Positions 45,209-57,059 of a DNA stretch of 64,000 bases are shown piece by piece (position 1 is the stretch's first letter; the number at the start of each line of letters is the position of its first letter). Under the pieces are notes generated by a model that ran no database searches, was not told the origin of the DNA, and saw nothing but the letters and a program-made list of their open reading frames with translations. A program made the translations under genes and the position numbers. The stretch spans positions 11,001,710-11,065,709 of the forward strand of contig CP136062.1 of NCBI GenBank assembly GCA_032622095.1, written 5' to 3'. This DNA is from Siphonodentalium dalli (lineage: Eukaryota > Mollusca > Scaphopoda > Gadilida > Siphonodentaliidae).

Positions 45209-45903
45209 GAAAAACCATCCCAACCGGTAATGATTTAAAATGGTTCTTTGATGAATTTAAATTTGATGTATCAAAAAATATACGACTCTCTGAAGGTGTA
45301 TCAGCAAAATATCTTGGTCATCAAACTACTCTCAAAACATCTGTTACAAGCAACAAGTCTTGGGGTACAACTCACCGGTTTGATGAGCAATATGAACTGA
45401 TTTCACCTCTGGAGGATGTTGATAAATGTGATGTAAACATGATTATTAGATGTTCCTCAAAGTCTGATCAATGTCGAGCTCATTGCCACAGTCTTCTTTC
45501 AGATATTGACTTATCATCAGATGTGACAATATGCTCTGCATGCAATGAAACTTTGCCCGATTACAAAGTGTGCTATATTTGTGATACCTCATCATGTCAT
45601 CAGTGGTATACCATGGATAATGAATCTCTGTGTAATACATGCTATAGGTATCACAAGAAAAAGGGTGTAAAGCGACCCCAGTTATTAATTAATAAATCAG
45701 AGTTAAATCCTAAGACAGCTCATCATCCTCATTTTTGCTGTGGCTGGAAGCTAAAATTGGAAATAAATTCAGATGACCTTGAGACATGGCATGTATATGA
45801 CCATAAAGATAACAATGTCTTTCATGTTGATGAAGCTCATCAGCAGGTGAAGCGACCTTCGCTCTCCAATCGGGATAATTGGGAATCGGATGTGCGAAAA
45901 TAA
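45202..45903 (+). pseudogene. MULE segment 2: GATA-like zinc finger
   Basis: Residues are counted from 45202. C124-x2-C127-x16-C144-x2-C147 followed by YRYHKKKGVKRP closely resembles a GATA finger (LCNACGLY..-RP), including W135 in the loop; spacing is one or two residues shorter than usual. C111-x2-C114 lies just before. Downstream, FCCGWKLKL...TWHVYDHKDNNVFH resembles the FAR1/WRKY/FLYWCH-type zinc-binding segments found before many MULE cores. Together these probably recognise the transposon ends. GTG at 45202 is not a likely true start; the frame is open from 45181 and continues segment 1. It shifts frame again near 45890-45903. Confidence 0.65.
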
Positions 45904-46486
45904 CTTGAGTGCAAAATGCATATTTACCAACACTCATTTGAAAACTGGTCGCCATTTTGGTGATTCTGAAGAAACCTCAGCTCATTCTGTGGCACAAATA
46001 CAACATCGTATTAACACTGTTGATTCACATAAAATAAATAATTTGATTAAAGAAAATTCAAAACCACTTCAAGGGTCAGATTGGAGACAGATGGAACAAT
46101 TACTAGAAAGCAACCCTGAATCTGTAGTATTATTTCAAAGAGGTGATGATGAGCTGAACAGGAATTATCACATTGTGGTAACGGAGGATCAAACTTGCCA
46201 TTCAATTAGGCGTTTTGGCAAAACAGTTGTTGGTTATGATGTCAAACATGATTGCATGTCTGCCAGATTTCCAACAGCTCTTTTGACATTCACTGATAAT
46301 ACAAACCATGGTAGGGCCGGAGCAATCTGTATTTGCAACAGCAATGAAGCAGAGGCACATTTATTAAATTTACAAGCTATTATGGTTAACATACCTTGTG
46401 GTGATGAGAAATGTGACCACCGTAAAGAATATAGATTACTTAATGACGGAATGTTTTTTCTTTTCTTATCGACCATGTTCATTTAG
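45890..46486 (+). pseudogene. MULE segment 3: start of DDE transposase core
   Basis: Residues are counted from 45890. FGKTVVGYDVKHD places the first putative catalytic acid at D117. It is followed by FPTALLTFTDNTNHGRAGAIC and then NSNEAE, the usual MULE order of first Asp, a hydrophobic strand and a short acidic stretch. The end (EYRLLNDGMFF) continues, after a frame change in 46442-46486, into the second catalytic strand of segment 4. Homologous segments follow each other without gap, so a small indel is more likely than an intron. An AG-GGATCC near 46487 could still be a splice acceptor. Confidence 0.65.
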
Positions 46487-46983
46487 GGATCCAATTAAAT
46501 TTATTGTTCAACATGACAAAGATAAGGCTATTAGAGCAGCTCTCAGTGATTTGAATCTTAGTTCCGTATTGTGCAAGTTTCATATCTTGAATGCCTTCAG
46601 AAAATATGTCAATGATAGTGATGCCAGGCTATTTTTGAGACCCCTGGAGACTGGGTTCAAGTGTGTTATGAGGAGCTGGAATGAAAACATCCGTAATTCA
46701 TTAGCTACAAAGTATTTGGATTTTATTAGAGATATCCCAGATGATCTTATATCCCAGAGCTCCAAAGATCACATTATCCACTACCTGAAAACATTCTGGT
46801 TTGATTGTTATTGGAGCAATGTTTTCACTGCAGAGCAGCTTTATAAAATACCACACTCAGACAGGTTGAATCCTCTCATATTGACAAATAATGTAACTGA
46901 GCGAAAATTCAGAGATATAGATGAAACATATTTACATTCTCATGTCAATAAAACACTTTCAAATTTCTATGAGAAAGTCCTAT
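46398..46983 (+). pseudogene. MULE segment 4: second Asp, CxxH and Glu of DDE core
   Basis: Residues are counted from 46398. FIVQHDKDKAIRAAL gives D40 as second catalytic acid, LCKFHIL is the family C-x2-H motif at 59-62, and NNVTERKF gives E168. This is the standard DDE spacing of MULE transposases. The frame runs on past 46983 into the Helitron-like insertion (up to 47072), but those codons are foreign. Interruption falls about 27 residues after the catalytic Glu. Confidence 0.75.
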
Positions 46984-47239
46984 TTATACAAGACCCCAAC
47001 TGTCTTCTAACAAGTATCCCAACAAGTATCCCAACAAGACCCCAACATTATCTACCACGTATCCGGGCCTAATTCAGGGGACTCCCCCACCCCATATTGA
47101 GAGCCCATTGTTTCCTAAGTTTGTTGGGATTGAGAGAGACTCAGTGGTGTTTTTGCGGAGATGGCCACATGTTTAATAATTTAAACGATTACAGAGGTTG
47201 AATGAGGGCCTGCCGGTCCGGATGGTCTTCCATGCGACG

Positions 47240-49940
47240 TGAGGCTCGATGGGATTCGACTCGAGCAGCAGATGCCGGTGGTGTGTCGGCCCAGGCATCT
47301 GGGTAGATGGACGTGATGAGCCCGATGGGAGTCGACTCGAGCAGATGTGAATGGTGAATGGCGGTGATGTGCTCGATGGGACACGGCTCGAGCGACAGAT
47401 ACTGGTGGTATGTCGGCCCAGCATCCGGTGGAATGAATGTGATGTATGGATGTGGTTCACGGGTTAGATCCGGACCAGCAGGCCCCGCCCTCCGGCGATG
47501 TGACCGCACATCAGCTGGAAAGAGAAATTAGACAAGCACAGCGAGGGAAACGAAGACATCAGCAGGAGCAGCAAAACAAAACACACGGCCCCTGTGAAAC
47601 GACGGGGAAGCATAAACGACGGGTGGAGCAAGCCGCGGACGAGTAAAAGTCGCGGGGGGAGCAGAGGCGAAACCGAGGTAGCGGATGAGACATGAGCAGA
47701 TGGCGAAGCGGAGGATGTGATGAGCTCGATGGGAGTCGGCTCGAGCAGCAGAGGCCGGTGGGTCGTAGCCCAGGCATCGAGATGCGTGATGAGATGAGCC
47801 CGATGGGAAACGGCTCGGTGGTATTACGGCCCAGGCATAAGCAGCGCATGAAGCGGAAGAGGCGATGATACATGAGTAGTGGATGGTACGAGATGAGGCG
47901 GCAGCGGCGGGCGGGTTGGGAGCGGCGGAATAAGAAGCAGCGGGCGAAGAAGAGGATGAGATGAGGTGAGCTCGATGGGATTCGACTCGAGCAGCCGATG
48001 CTGGTGGAGCGGCGGCCCAGGCATCGCGGGTGCGGTGAAATGAGCTCGATGGTAAAACGGCTCGAGAGGCAGATGCCGGTGGGTGTCGGCCCGGACATAA
48101 GCAGCGCATGAAGCGAAGATGCGGTGAGGCAGGTGTAGCAGGCGAGACGTGAGCTGAGGTAGGAGTGTGAGCGGCGAAGAAGCCGGATCAACAGCGGGAG
48201 CCAACGCGGCGGGGGGGCAGAGGCGGTGGGGAAGCAAAAGCGGAGGATAGGCGGAAGCGGCGGCGATGTATAACCAGCGGGGGAGGCGGCGGCAGCGGTA
48301 GCGACGGTAATGAAAAGCAGCGGGTGAAGCAGACGGTGAGATGAGCTCGATGGGATTCGGCTCGAGCAGCAAAAGCTGGAGGGTAGCGGCCCGGGCAGCT
48401 AGGGTGCGGGATGAGATGAGCTCGATGGGAGACGGCTCGAGTGGCAGATGCCGGTGGTATGTCGACCCGGGAATAAGCAGCGCATGAGGATGAAGAGGCG
48501 GTGAGGTATGAGTAGTGGGTGAAGCGAGATCGGCGGGCGATGGCAGGAGCGGCGGAAAAACCGGATCAGCGGAAGGAGGGAAGCGACAGGGAAGCGGAGG
48601 CAGCGGCAAGGGAAAAAGGGATGGAGAGGCGTTAGCGGCAATGAGGGATACGCAGCGGATGAGGCGTGAGCGGCGGGGAAGCGGAAGCGGCGGTAATGAG
48701 AAGCAGCGGGTGAAGCAGAGAATGAAATGAGCTCGATGGGTACCGCTCGAGCAGCATATGCTGGTGGTGTGTCGACCCAAGCACAGCGGGTGCGGGATGA
48801 GATGAGCTCGATGGAGGTTCGGCTCGAGCAGCAGACGCTGATGGCGTGGCCAACGCATCGGGTGCGGGATGAAATGAGCTCGATGGGAAACGGCTCGAGT
48901 GGCAGATGCCGGTGGTACGCCGACCCAGGCATAAGCGTGATGTGGAGCGGAGAGGCGGTGAGGCATGAGTAGCAGTGAACCGTGGCCACGGGTGGGTGGA
49001 GAGCGGCGGAATGGCGGAACCGGCGGGTGGGACAGAAGCGGAAGGCGAGGCAGTAGTAGCACGCGAAGAGAAACGCGGAGAAGACCAGATACGTCGGGAG
49101 AGGCGAGGGAGCGGGAGAGACGGGAGCGGGAGAGACAGGAGCGGCGGGAACGGATAAGCGGTAGGTCAGGCAGAGGCAGCGGGCGGCAGAGAAACGGCTG
49201 GGGAAGCGCATGCGGGGGTAATGGGAAGCGACGGGCGGGTCGTAAGCGGCGGGTGGAGCGTAAGCTGCGGTGGAGCGGACGCGGCGGCGGGTGGAGCGTC
49301 AGCGGCGGAAGGTGCGTAAGCGGCGGAAGTACCGTAAGCGGCGGGTGAAGCGGAAGCGACGGGCGAAGCGGAAGCGACGGGCGAAGTGGGAACAGCGAGC
49401 GAAGCGTGAACAGCGGCGAACCGTGAGTAGCGGGTGATGCAGTGCCAGCGGGAGATGCAAGAGCAGCGGGTGATACAGGAGCAGCGGGTGATACAGGAGC
49501 AGCGGGTGATACCGGAGTAGCGGGTGATACCAGAGTAGCGGGTGATACAAGCAGCGGGTGATACAAGCAGCGGATGATACAAGTAGCGGGTGATACAAGC
49601 AGCGGGTGATACAAGCAGCGGGTGATACAAGCAGCGGATGATACAAGCAGCGGATGATACAAGCAGCGGGTGATACAAGCAGCGGGTGATACAAGCAGCG
49701 GGTGATGCAAGCAGCGGGTGATACAAGCAGCGGGTGATTCAAGCAGCGGGTGATACAAGCAGCGGGTGATACAAGCAGCGGGTGATACAAGCAGCTGGTG
49801 ATACAAGCAGCGGATATGCAAGAGCAGCGGATGCAGAGCTCGATGGGAGGCGGCTCGAGCAGCAAAGCTGGTGGTGTGACGGCCCAGTCTTCGGATAGCA
49901 TGGATCGCAGAGCTCGACGTGATGCGGCACGAGCAGCAGA
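47240..49940 (+). repeat. GCTCGATGGGA...CTCGAGC cassette array in unit 1
   Basis: A core of about 55 bp recurs at least a dozen times. It consists of GCTCGATGGGA, about 5 variable bases, GGCTCGAGC, then AGCAGATGCCGGTGG and a GTCGGCCCAGGCAT-like end. Examples start at 47244, 47371, 47724, 48343, 48417 and 49836. GCTCGA and TCGAGC form a 6-bp inverted pair 11 bp apart. Often two cassettes lie 70-75 bp apart. Minus-strand open frames of up to 850 codons cross it, but they are Leu/Pro/Ser/His repeats. Confidence 0.75.
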
Positions 49941-52510
49941 TGCCGGATAATGTGGGTCCAGACAGAACCAGCGTGTGACGCGTTGGCGTCGTGGGTGACC
50001 GGAGCAGCGGCTGAAGCCTGAGCGGCGACTCGAAGGTGAAGCAGGTTAAAAACAGAAACAGCGGGGGGAGGCAAGGGGTGAAGCAAAAACAAAACAAAAA
50101 CAATGTGGCGGCGGGAGTGGTGTGAGCGGTGGGTGGGTTAGAGACAGCGGTTGGGGCCTTGACGGCGGTGACGTATAGGCGGCGGGAGAGGTGGAAGCGG
50201 CGACTGAGGCGGACGCGGAGGTGAAGGAGAAACAACAAGCGGCGCAGAAACTGAAGGGTATCATCCGCGGCGGATGAAGCATCGCTGGGGGAAGAGCGGA
50301 AGCGGATGGATGGAGGAGGCGGCAGGAGAGAGGCACCAGTCGCGATGGGGTAGCACCAGCGGGGGTGAAGAGCCACGAACCGAGAAGAGACGCGCCGATG
50401 CGATGAGTACCACGGGATAACGAGGGGAGTTATGAACGCCGCGCGTGGCGGCGAGCCACCAGCGACAAGAATGGGACACGCGACCGTGCGCGGCCGCCGG
50501 GGGAAGGACGACCGATAGAACCGATGGCCTGGCCACCGTAGGGTGGGAGGGCGGGGAAAATTTTACGTCCTCGCTCTGTGGACAAAAGTTGTAATGGACG
50601 GAAGTGACAATATTGTCTGCGCATGCTCGGAGCGGATAACTCTATTTGGCAGCGGTAGCGACGGTAATGAAAAGCAGCGGGTGAAGCAGACGGTGAGATG
50701 GGCTCGATGGGATTCGGCTCGAGCAGCAAAAGCTGGAGGGTAGCGGCCCGGGCAGCTAGGGTGCGGGATGAGATGAGCTCGATGGGAGACGGCTCGAGTG
50801 GCAGATGCCGGTGGTATGTCGACCCGGGAATAAGCAGCGCATGAGGATGAAGAGGCGGTGAGGTATGAGTAGTGGGTGAAGCGAGATCGGCGGGCGATGG
50901 CAGGAGCGGCGGAAAAACCGGATCAGCGGAAGGAGGGAAGCGACAGGGAAGCGGAGGCAGCGGCAAGGGAAAAGGGGATGGAGAGGCGTTAGCGGCAATG
51001 AGGGATACGCAGCGGATGAGGCGTGAGCGGCGGGGAAGCGGAAGCGGCGGTAATGAGAAGCAGCGGGTGAAGCAGAGAATGAAATGAGCTCGATGGGTAC
51101 CGCTCGAGCAGCATATGCTGGTGGTGTGTCGACCCAAGCACAGCGGGTGCGGGATGAGATGAGCTCGATGGAGGTTCGGCTCGAGCAGCAGACGCTGATG
51201 GCGTGGCCAACGCATCGGGTGCGGGATGAAATGAGCTCGATGGGAGACGGCTCGAGTGGCAGATGCCGGTGGTACCCCGACCCAGGCATAAGCGTGATGT
51301 GGAGCGGAGAGGCGGTGAGGCATGAGTAGCAGTGAACCGTGGCCACGGGTGGGTGGAGAGCGGCGGAATGGCGGAACCGGCGGGTGGGACAGAAGCGGAA
51401 GGCGAGGCAGAAGTAGCACGCGAAGAGAAACGCGGAGAAGACCAGATACGACGGGAGAGGCGAGGGAGCGGGAGAGACAGGAGCGGCGGGAACGGATAAG
51501 CGGTAGGTGAGGCAGAGGCAGCGGGCGGGTGAGAAACGGCTGGGGAAGCGCATGCGGGGGTAATGGGAAGCGAAGGGCGGGTCGTAAGCGGCGGTGATTC
51601 AAGCAGCGGGTGATACAAGCAGCGGGTGATACAAGCAGCGGGTGATACAAGCAGCTGGTGATACAAGCAGCGGATATGCAAGAGCAGCGGATGCAGAGCT
51701 CGATGGGAGGCGGCTCGAGCAGCAAAGCTGGTGGTGTGACTGCCCAGTCTTCGGATAGCATGGATCGCAGAGCTCGACGTGATGCGGCACGAGCAGCAGA
51801 TGCCGGATAATGTGGGTCCAGACAGAACCAGCGTGTGACGCGTTGGCGGCGTGGGTGACCGGAGCAGCGGCTGAAGCCTGAGCGGCGACTCGAAGGTGAA
51901 GCAGGTTAAAAACAGAAACAGCGGGGGGAGGCAAGGGGTGAAGCAAAAACAAAACAAAAACAATGTGGCGGCGGGAGTGGTGTGAGCGGTGGGTGGGTTA
52001 GAGACAGCGGTTGGGGCCTTGACGGCGGTGACGTATAGGCGGCGGGAGAGGTGGAAGCGGCGACTGAGGCGGACGCGGAGGTGAAGGAGAAACAACAAGC
52101 GGCGCAGAAACTGAAGGGTATCATCCGCGGCGGATGAAGCATCGCTGGGGGAAGAGCGGAAGCGGATGGATGGAGGAGGCGGCAGGAGAGAGGCACCAGT
52201 CGCGATGGGGTAGCACCAGCGGGGGTGAAGAGCCACGAACCGAGAAGAGACGCGCCGATGCGATGAGTACCACGGGGTAACGAGGGGAGTTATGAACGCC
52301 GCGCGTGGCGGCGAGCCACCAGCGACAAGAATGGGACACGCGACCGTGCGCGGCCGCCGGGGGAAGGACCTCCGATAGAACCGATGGCCTGGCCACCGTA
52401 GGGTGGGAGGGCGGGGAAAATTTTACGTCCTCGCTCTGTGGACAAAAGTTGTAATGGACGGAAGTGACAATATTGTCTGCGCATGCTCGGAGCGGATAAC
52501 TCTATTTGGC
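48294..52510 (+). repeat. Internal tandem duplication in unit 1
   Basis: Copy A (48294-50650, 2357 bp) and copy B (50651-52510, 1860 bp) are nearly identical. Copy A ends with 95 bp of the right-end region (AAAATTTTACGTCCTCGCTC to TCTATTTGGC) and then jumps back to AGCGGTAGCGACGG. Copy B lacks about 497 bp, mainly the 16-bp minisatellite. The junction at 50650/50651 lies within a short shared GGC. Confidence 0.85.
49430..49820 (+). repeat. 16-bp minisatellite AAGCAGCGGGTGATAC
   Basis: About twenty tandem units of 16 bp, some extended to 18 (AGGAGCAGCGGGTGATAC), with GGATG/GGGTG variants. Central minisatellites are typical of Helitron-like non-autonomous elements in bivalves and other animals. 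Confidence 0.85.
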
Positions 52511-53162
52511 ATGAGTGACCCTAGTTGTCAGTGATGTTGTAGCTCTCGAAAGTCACACCCCGGTATTCTACGCTTATTGGAGCCAACGCGACTTGCCGCT
52601 TAATTGAAGACGTTGAGCTTGTATAAATTGCCACAAGGGTGATTCATTGTGGCTTCTTATACAAGACCCCAACTGTCTTCTAACAAGTATCCCAACAAGT
52701 ATCCCAACAAGACCCCAACATTATCTACCACGTATCCGGGCCTAATTCAGGGGACTCCCCCACCCCATATTGAGAGCCCATTGTTTCCTAAGTTTGTTGG
52801 GACTGAGAGAGACTCAGTGGTGTTTTTGCGGAGATGGCCACATGTTTAATAATTTAAACGATTACAGAGGTTGAATGAGGGCCTGCCGGTCCGGATGGTC
52901 TTCCATGCGACGTGAGGCTCGATGGGATTCGACTCGAGCAGCAGATGCCGGTGGTGTGTCGGCCCAGGCATCTGGGTAGATGGACGTGATGAGCCCGATG
53001 GGAGTCGACTCGAGCAGATGTGAATGGTGAATGGCGGTGATGTGCTCGATGGGACACGGCTCGAGCGACAGATACTGGTGGTATGTCGGCCCAGCATCCG
53101 GTGGAATGAATGTGATGTATGGATGTGGTTCACGGGTTAGATCCGGACCAGCAGGCCCCGCC

Positions 53163-55210
53163 ATATGACGAAGTCACGCCATCGACGAGAAATCGGGGGC
53201 CAGGCCAGAGGGGAGAAAGGAGGGGGCCGGTACACACAGGGCACCCAAGGGAGGCGCGTCCGTGGCGAGGACAACAGTGGAGCAGAATAACGACTTTATG
53301 GCGCGGTAGCGAGATGAATAGCGGTGGATGGACGATGGAGATGCTACAGCCGAACGGAAGTGGCTAGGCAAAGTAGAACTCGCCGTCGAACCGGAACCCA
53401 AGTTGGTCGAAAGCGGACGGTGGATGGAAGGGGCGCGGTAGACGGAGAAAATGTCTCCCTTTCCGAGAAGGGCCCCACGACCGAGGTGCTGAACGAAGTG
53501 AACCGCGTCATCAAACCGCGAGTAGGAGACCGACGTGAATTCCGGGTAATGAAGTCTATGCGCGTGTAACCAGATGGGTAGGAAATATTGTGGAGAAGGC
53601 GGAAATCGCCGGGCGTGGAATTAGGCGCCAAGCCAAGAGGGGAGACCCGGAGCGGAGGCAGGGGCGGGACGGGAAGGGACCCGCCACGCGACCCAAAGCT
53701 ATCGCTTGAGCGAGTGATGCACGGACGACATTGGGGCGACCGAGGCAGACAGGAGGGATCGAGCATTGGATGGAGAGCGGGGGCCAGTGTGTGGTAGGTG
53801 GAAACCGGGGGGAACCAAGCCACAAGAGCGAATGCGCGCGGGGATACAAGTCGAGCCAAAGCTTAAGCGGGAGGAGTTCGCGCGGCGAGAGAGCCAGACC
53901 GAAAGGGCCGAGGGGTAGCGGGCGGTGGCTGGTGGGGTGGAGTTTAGAAATAGCTGGAGCGTCACACAAGGAGCAAGCATGGCGGAAGCGGTGCGATGGT
54001 CGAGAGCGCGCTCAGGCATTGAAATCAAAACAGACTGGCGTACGTCGGTTGCCGGGTTGACGAGGCTGATCTCGAGGAGCAGACGAGGGCGCTGGTGGTA
54101 CAGTGGGGGAGGGATGGCGAGAGACACAAGAGCCAGCTGTTGTCGATGTTGGCCCACGACAGCGATGGGCGAAGCGCGCGCTTGTTCCGGAGTTGTTCGT
54201 CGGAACGCGCCAGCCTAAACCCCCGAAATCCCACGCGGCCCAGCGGAACACTTGCATGTACTGTGAAGAGCGAGAACGTTCGCCGACGAGTGGTACTGAA
54301 GTTGGAGCGAGCTGAAAGTGAAGAACGTGTCCGCCCACTGATCGATGTCCGCAATCGACGAAGCCGATGCGCGGGATCGGATGCCCAGTTGACCCGACGG
54401 AAGCAGACGAAATGGCTGTGCGGCTATGAGCGAACCCCCGGGCGGCGGTAGGAGCGCAGCTAGGGGGACGTATTCGCCGCGAGCAATGCGGTGGCTAATC
54501 GTCTGAGGCACATGCGAGCCGAAATCGTCTTGGGTCGAAACTGGCGGGGGCGGGCCCAAGCGCCCGGCCAGCTATGATCGAAATTGACGTCATTAAATAG
54601 TTCATTACCTCCAGTGAAATCTGGCCGGACCCCGCCCCCAGGCAGAGATAGCACGTTTGTCGGTGGCATCCGGGCGGCGGCACGTCGCTGAAGGCTGGTA
54701 ATGGCATGGAAGGACGACTGCATGAAGAAGGCGCCGACTGACGCGGCGGAGGCGGTACAAGGCGATCGGTTCTAGTGCGGCTGCGATGTGAGCTGTCCGA
54801 TGAAGGGCACTCGGACACCGAGTGAAGCGGGCTGCCGTCAAAGTCTGAGACGATCCGAAACCCGCCCGCCGGGGGGTCCCCCGGGGCGGCGACGGCGGTC
54901 ACCGCGAGGCGCAGTCTGAGGCAGAGCGGCATGTGGGTGCCCGTGACATTACCTAGGAAATGAAAAGAAAGTGAATTGGTTAGCGTACGAAGGTGACAAT
55001 GGCTGGGAGTGCCAGAGCGGAGCAAGGCGCGTGGAGTGCGGTTGCAGTGGCCAATGGTAGCGGACAGCGGGCGTGATGGCTGGACCAAATGGATGTGACG
55101 AAGGTATATAAAGCACCTGATAGATATAACACATACAATGTTGATACAGACAAAGGGACTGGAGGCCAAGTGCTGACTCACTTATCGGTGCCCCCTCTCC
55201 CATATGTTAT
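53163..55210. other. GC-rich unique cargo of unit 2
   Basis: Overlapping open frames exist on both strands (for example 53344-53859 and 54495-55181 minus, 54095-54451 plus), as expected from high GC. None has a domain I recognise. On the minus strand, TTTCATTTCCTAG/GT (near 54953) and CTGGAG/GTAATG (near 54613) could bound one exon of about 340 bp. Captured host sequence is possible but unproven. Confidence 0.35.
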
Positions 55211-56559
55211 GACACTGAAAATAAATAATAAGTAATGGCAAAGCAACCTGACCACCAAAAACAAGTGGAATAGACATACATACCACCGGACACCCCACCC
55301 CCGAGTTAGTCCTAAGGTTGTATAGAGATATAGGTAGATACGTAAAGCCGAGTCTGTGTGGTACCATTGATGGCTAGTACGTCTCGTAATGTGGAAGAGT
55401 TAGGCAAAGGAATCCCGAATCGTCTCGCGTAGGGATGACTGTACAGCTAAGAAATTTCTCATATTTGCACAATCAGGTAGTGCATGCGGAACCGTCAAAT
55501 GCAAGATAATTGAATAAAGAAATATGGGAAGGAAGTAATTGATTTAATAGACGAATTCGGGATTGAAAGGAGGTGGCGGCCAAAGAATAATGAAAGGCAT
55601 TTACGATACCGTTCCATTGGGGCAGTTGATTGAATTGGCAATGGGAACGGATAGCAAGTCGCCACATTCACAGAGGAATCGACGGTTAAATATATGGGCA
55701 GGCCGCGGACCGACAGAGGAATACTGTGGTGGTACGGGTGTCGTATGCGTAATGGTGTGTACATAACAATGGGGGCACTCGAATCGAAATTGTTGGTTGT
55801 ATTCCAGTAGAGTCCACAGCGGGCGCGATGGCTACGAGAGAAGTCAAGAGGTAGCCAATGGTCTAACTATTTACTCTTGCTATGTCGGAGAGAATTAATT
55901 ATCTCAGTGTAAGGACAACTCGGCGATGAGTATTTACACGTTCTAACGCCGGGTGTACACAGTGTTCAAAGTATGCAAGCACAGAGAGATATATAAAATG
56001 TTGTGGTTGCTGTCGTCGTCGTAATCAACAAAGAAACGAAGAAATGAGACGCCCTTTATTAATAAATGAATGGATTATTTAATTAGCCCGGTGCAGAAAT
56101 GTTCCATGAATTCCAGGGTGGCGGAGTTTCTATCACTGGGGCCAAAGTTCCATCGCCATAAGCACATTGAGTTAAGAAAATGTCATGCTAGTGGAAGGGG
56201 GTAACGCTCATGACAATGTCAAAGAACCGATCCGAATAGTGGACTACTCGTCGATGAGTATTAGCGGGGACCATGAGGCAGATATGAGCACAGTCTAATA
56301 TGACCTAACTGGGACTAAGTATAAGCCCATGCCACCGCTGAAGTATTGAGAATTAAGCGGAATCCCGAGACTACTCGTCAATGAGTAGGAATGGCGAATG
56401 ATTGTGTGCCGGCTATCATAAAGTAAACGCTCTTTATAAACGCACATAATTAGTCAGCTAATAACCTATGTAAACGCCCCCACACTATTAGTTTATCTTG
56501 AAGACGAATGTCAAAGCCGGTTACCTCCAAATTTCACCAACAAAAACATCGGCGAACTC

Positions 56560-56760
56560 CGCCGACGAAAATGGGGCAAGGTGCGATACCGACAAGTACG
56601 GGACGGACGAACGGACAGACGGACGGGCGGACAGCCGGGACCCATGCGGACAAACCCCGTAAGTTGTCAAAGCGGCGGGGGACAATCAAAGAAAATGGAA
56701 AAACAAACAATTGCTGATGGACGGACGGGTGGACGGACGGAAGGACGGGCGGGCAGACCG
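56560..56760 (+). repeat. (GGAC)n-type microsatellite clusters
   Basis: ACGGACGGAC / GGACAGACGG runs lie near 56600-56635 and 56718-56755, with a second cluster at about 59145-59205. They belong to the cargo of unit 2. Confidence 0.8.
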
Positions 56761-57059
56761 AGAACGAAATGCAGGCAACCAGAAGGGGGAGGGGCGTCTA
56801 GGAACCGAGGGGGTGTGACGCCCGCGAAAAATGGGCGTTGATGGAAAGGGGAGAAGCAATACGCGGCGGACGAGTGTGCAAGACAAACCGGTCAAGCGGC
56901 GACCGTCATTGGAAAAAGACCAACAAAAAACAAAACAAACCAAGAGCAACGCGAGGGTGTGGCAAAACACGCCCTTTAGCCATTTCGAAGGGTGCTGAAC
57001 GCAAATAAGACAATACCTTGAGTGGACAGGTATAACATATAAACATATATAGCTAATGT

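Larger units (their letters stand above)
46984..52656 (+). mobile_element. Non-autonomous Helitron-like element (Helentron/HINE type), unit 1
   Basis: This 5673-bp unit begins TTATACAAGACC. It ends with a hairpin GCCACAAGG-GTGATT-CATTGTGGC (52630-52653, one mismatch) and TTC. The left terminal sequence TTATACAAG...CAAC-GTCTTC is repeated inverted 29 bp inside the right end. This asymmetric arrangement with a terminal 3' hairpin and no obvious target duplication is the hallmark of Helentron-type rolling-circle elements. The interior is GC-rich minisatellite with no Rep-helicase frame. Unit 2 follows head-to-tail without spacer. Confidence 0.7.

Noticed and set aside
45202-46486. Introns between the MULE segments
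   Set aside because: Frame changes occur within short overlaps while homologous sequence continues without gaps; small indels explain this more simply. A splice acceptor near 46487 keeps the alternative open for one junction.
47824-50376. 850-codon minus-strand open frame, and the 443-codon relative at 50430-51761
   Set aside because: Translates to iterated Leu/Pro/Ser/His/Cys words produced by the GC-rich cassettes and the 16-bp minisatellite (not a multiple of 3 yet open in all frames). Several overlapping frames on the same strand are equally open. No domain or codon preference supports a protein.
53344-53859. 171-codon minus-strand frame and overlapping neighbours in the GC-rich cargo
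   Set aside because: Stops are rare in high-GC DNA; overlapping frames on both strands are equally open and none shows a recognisable domain.
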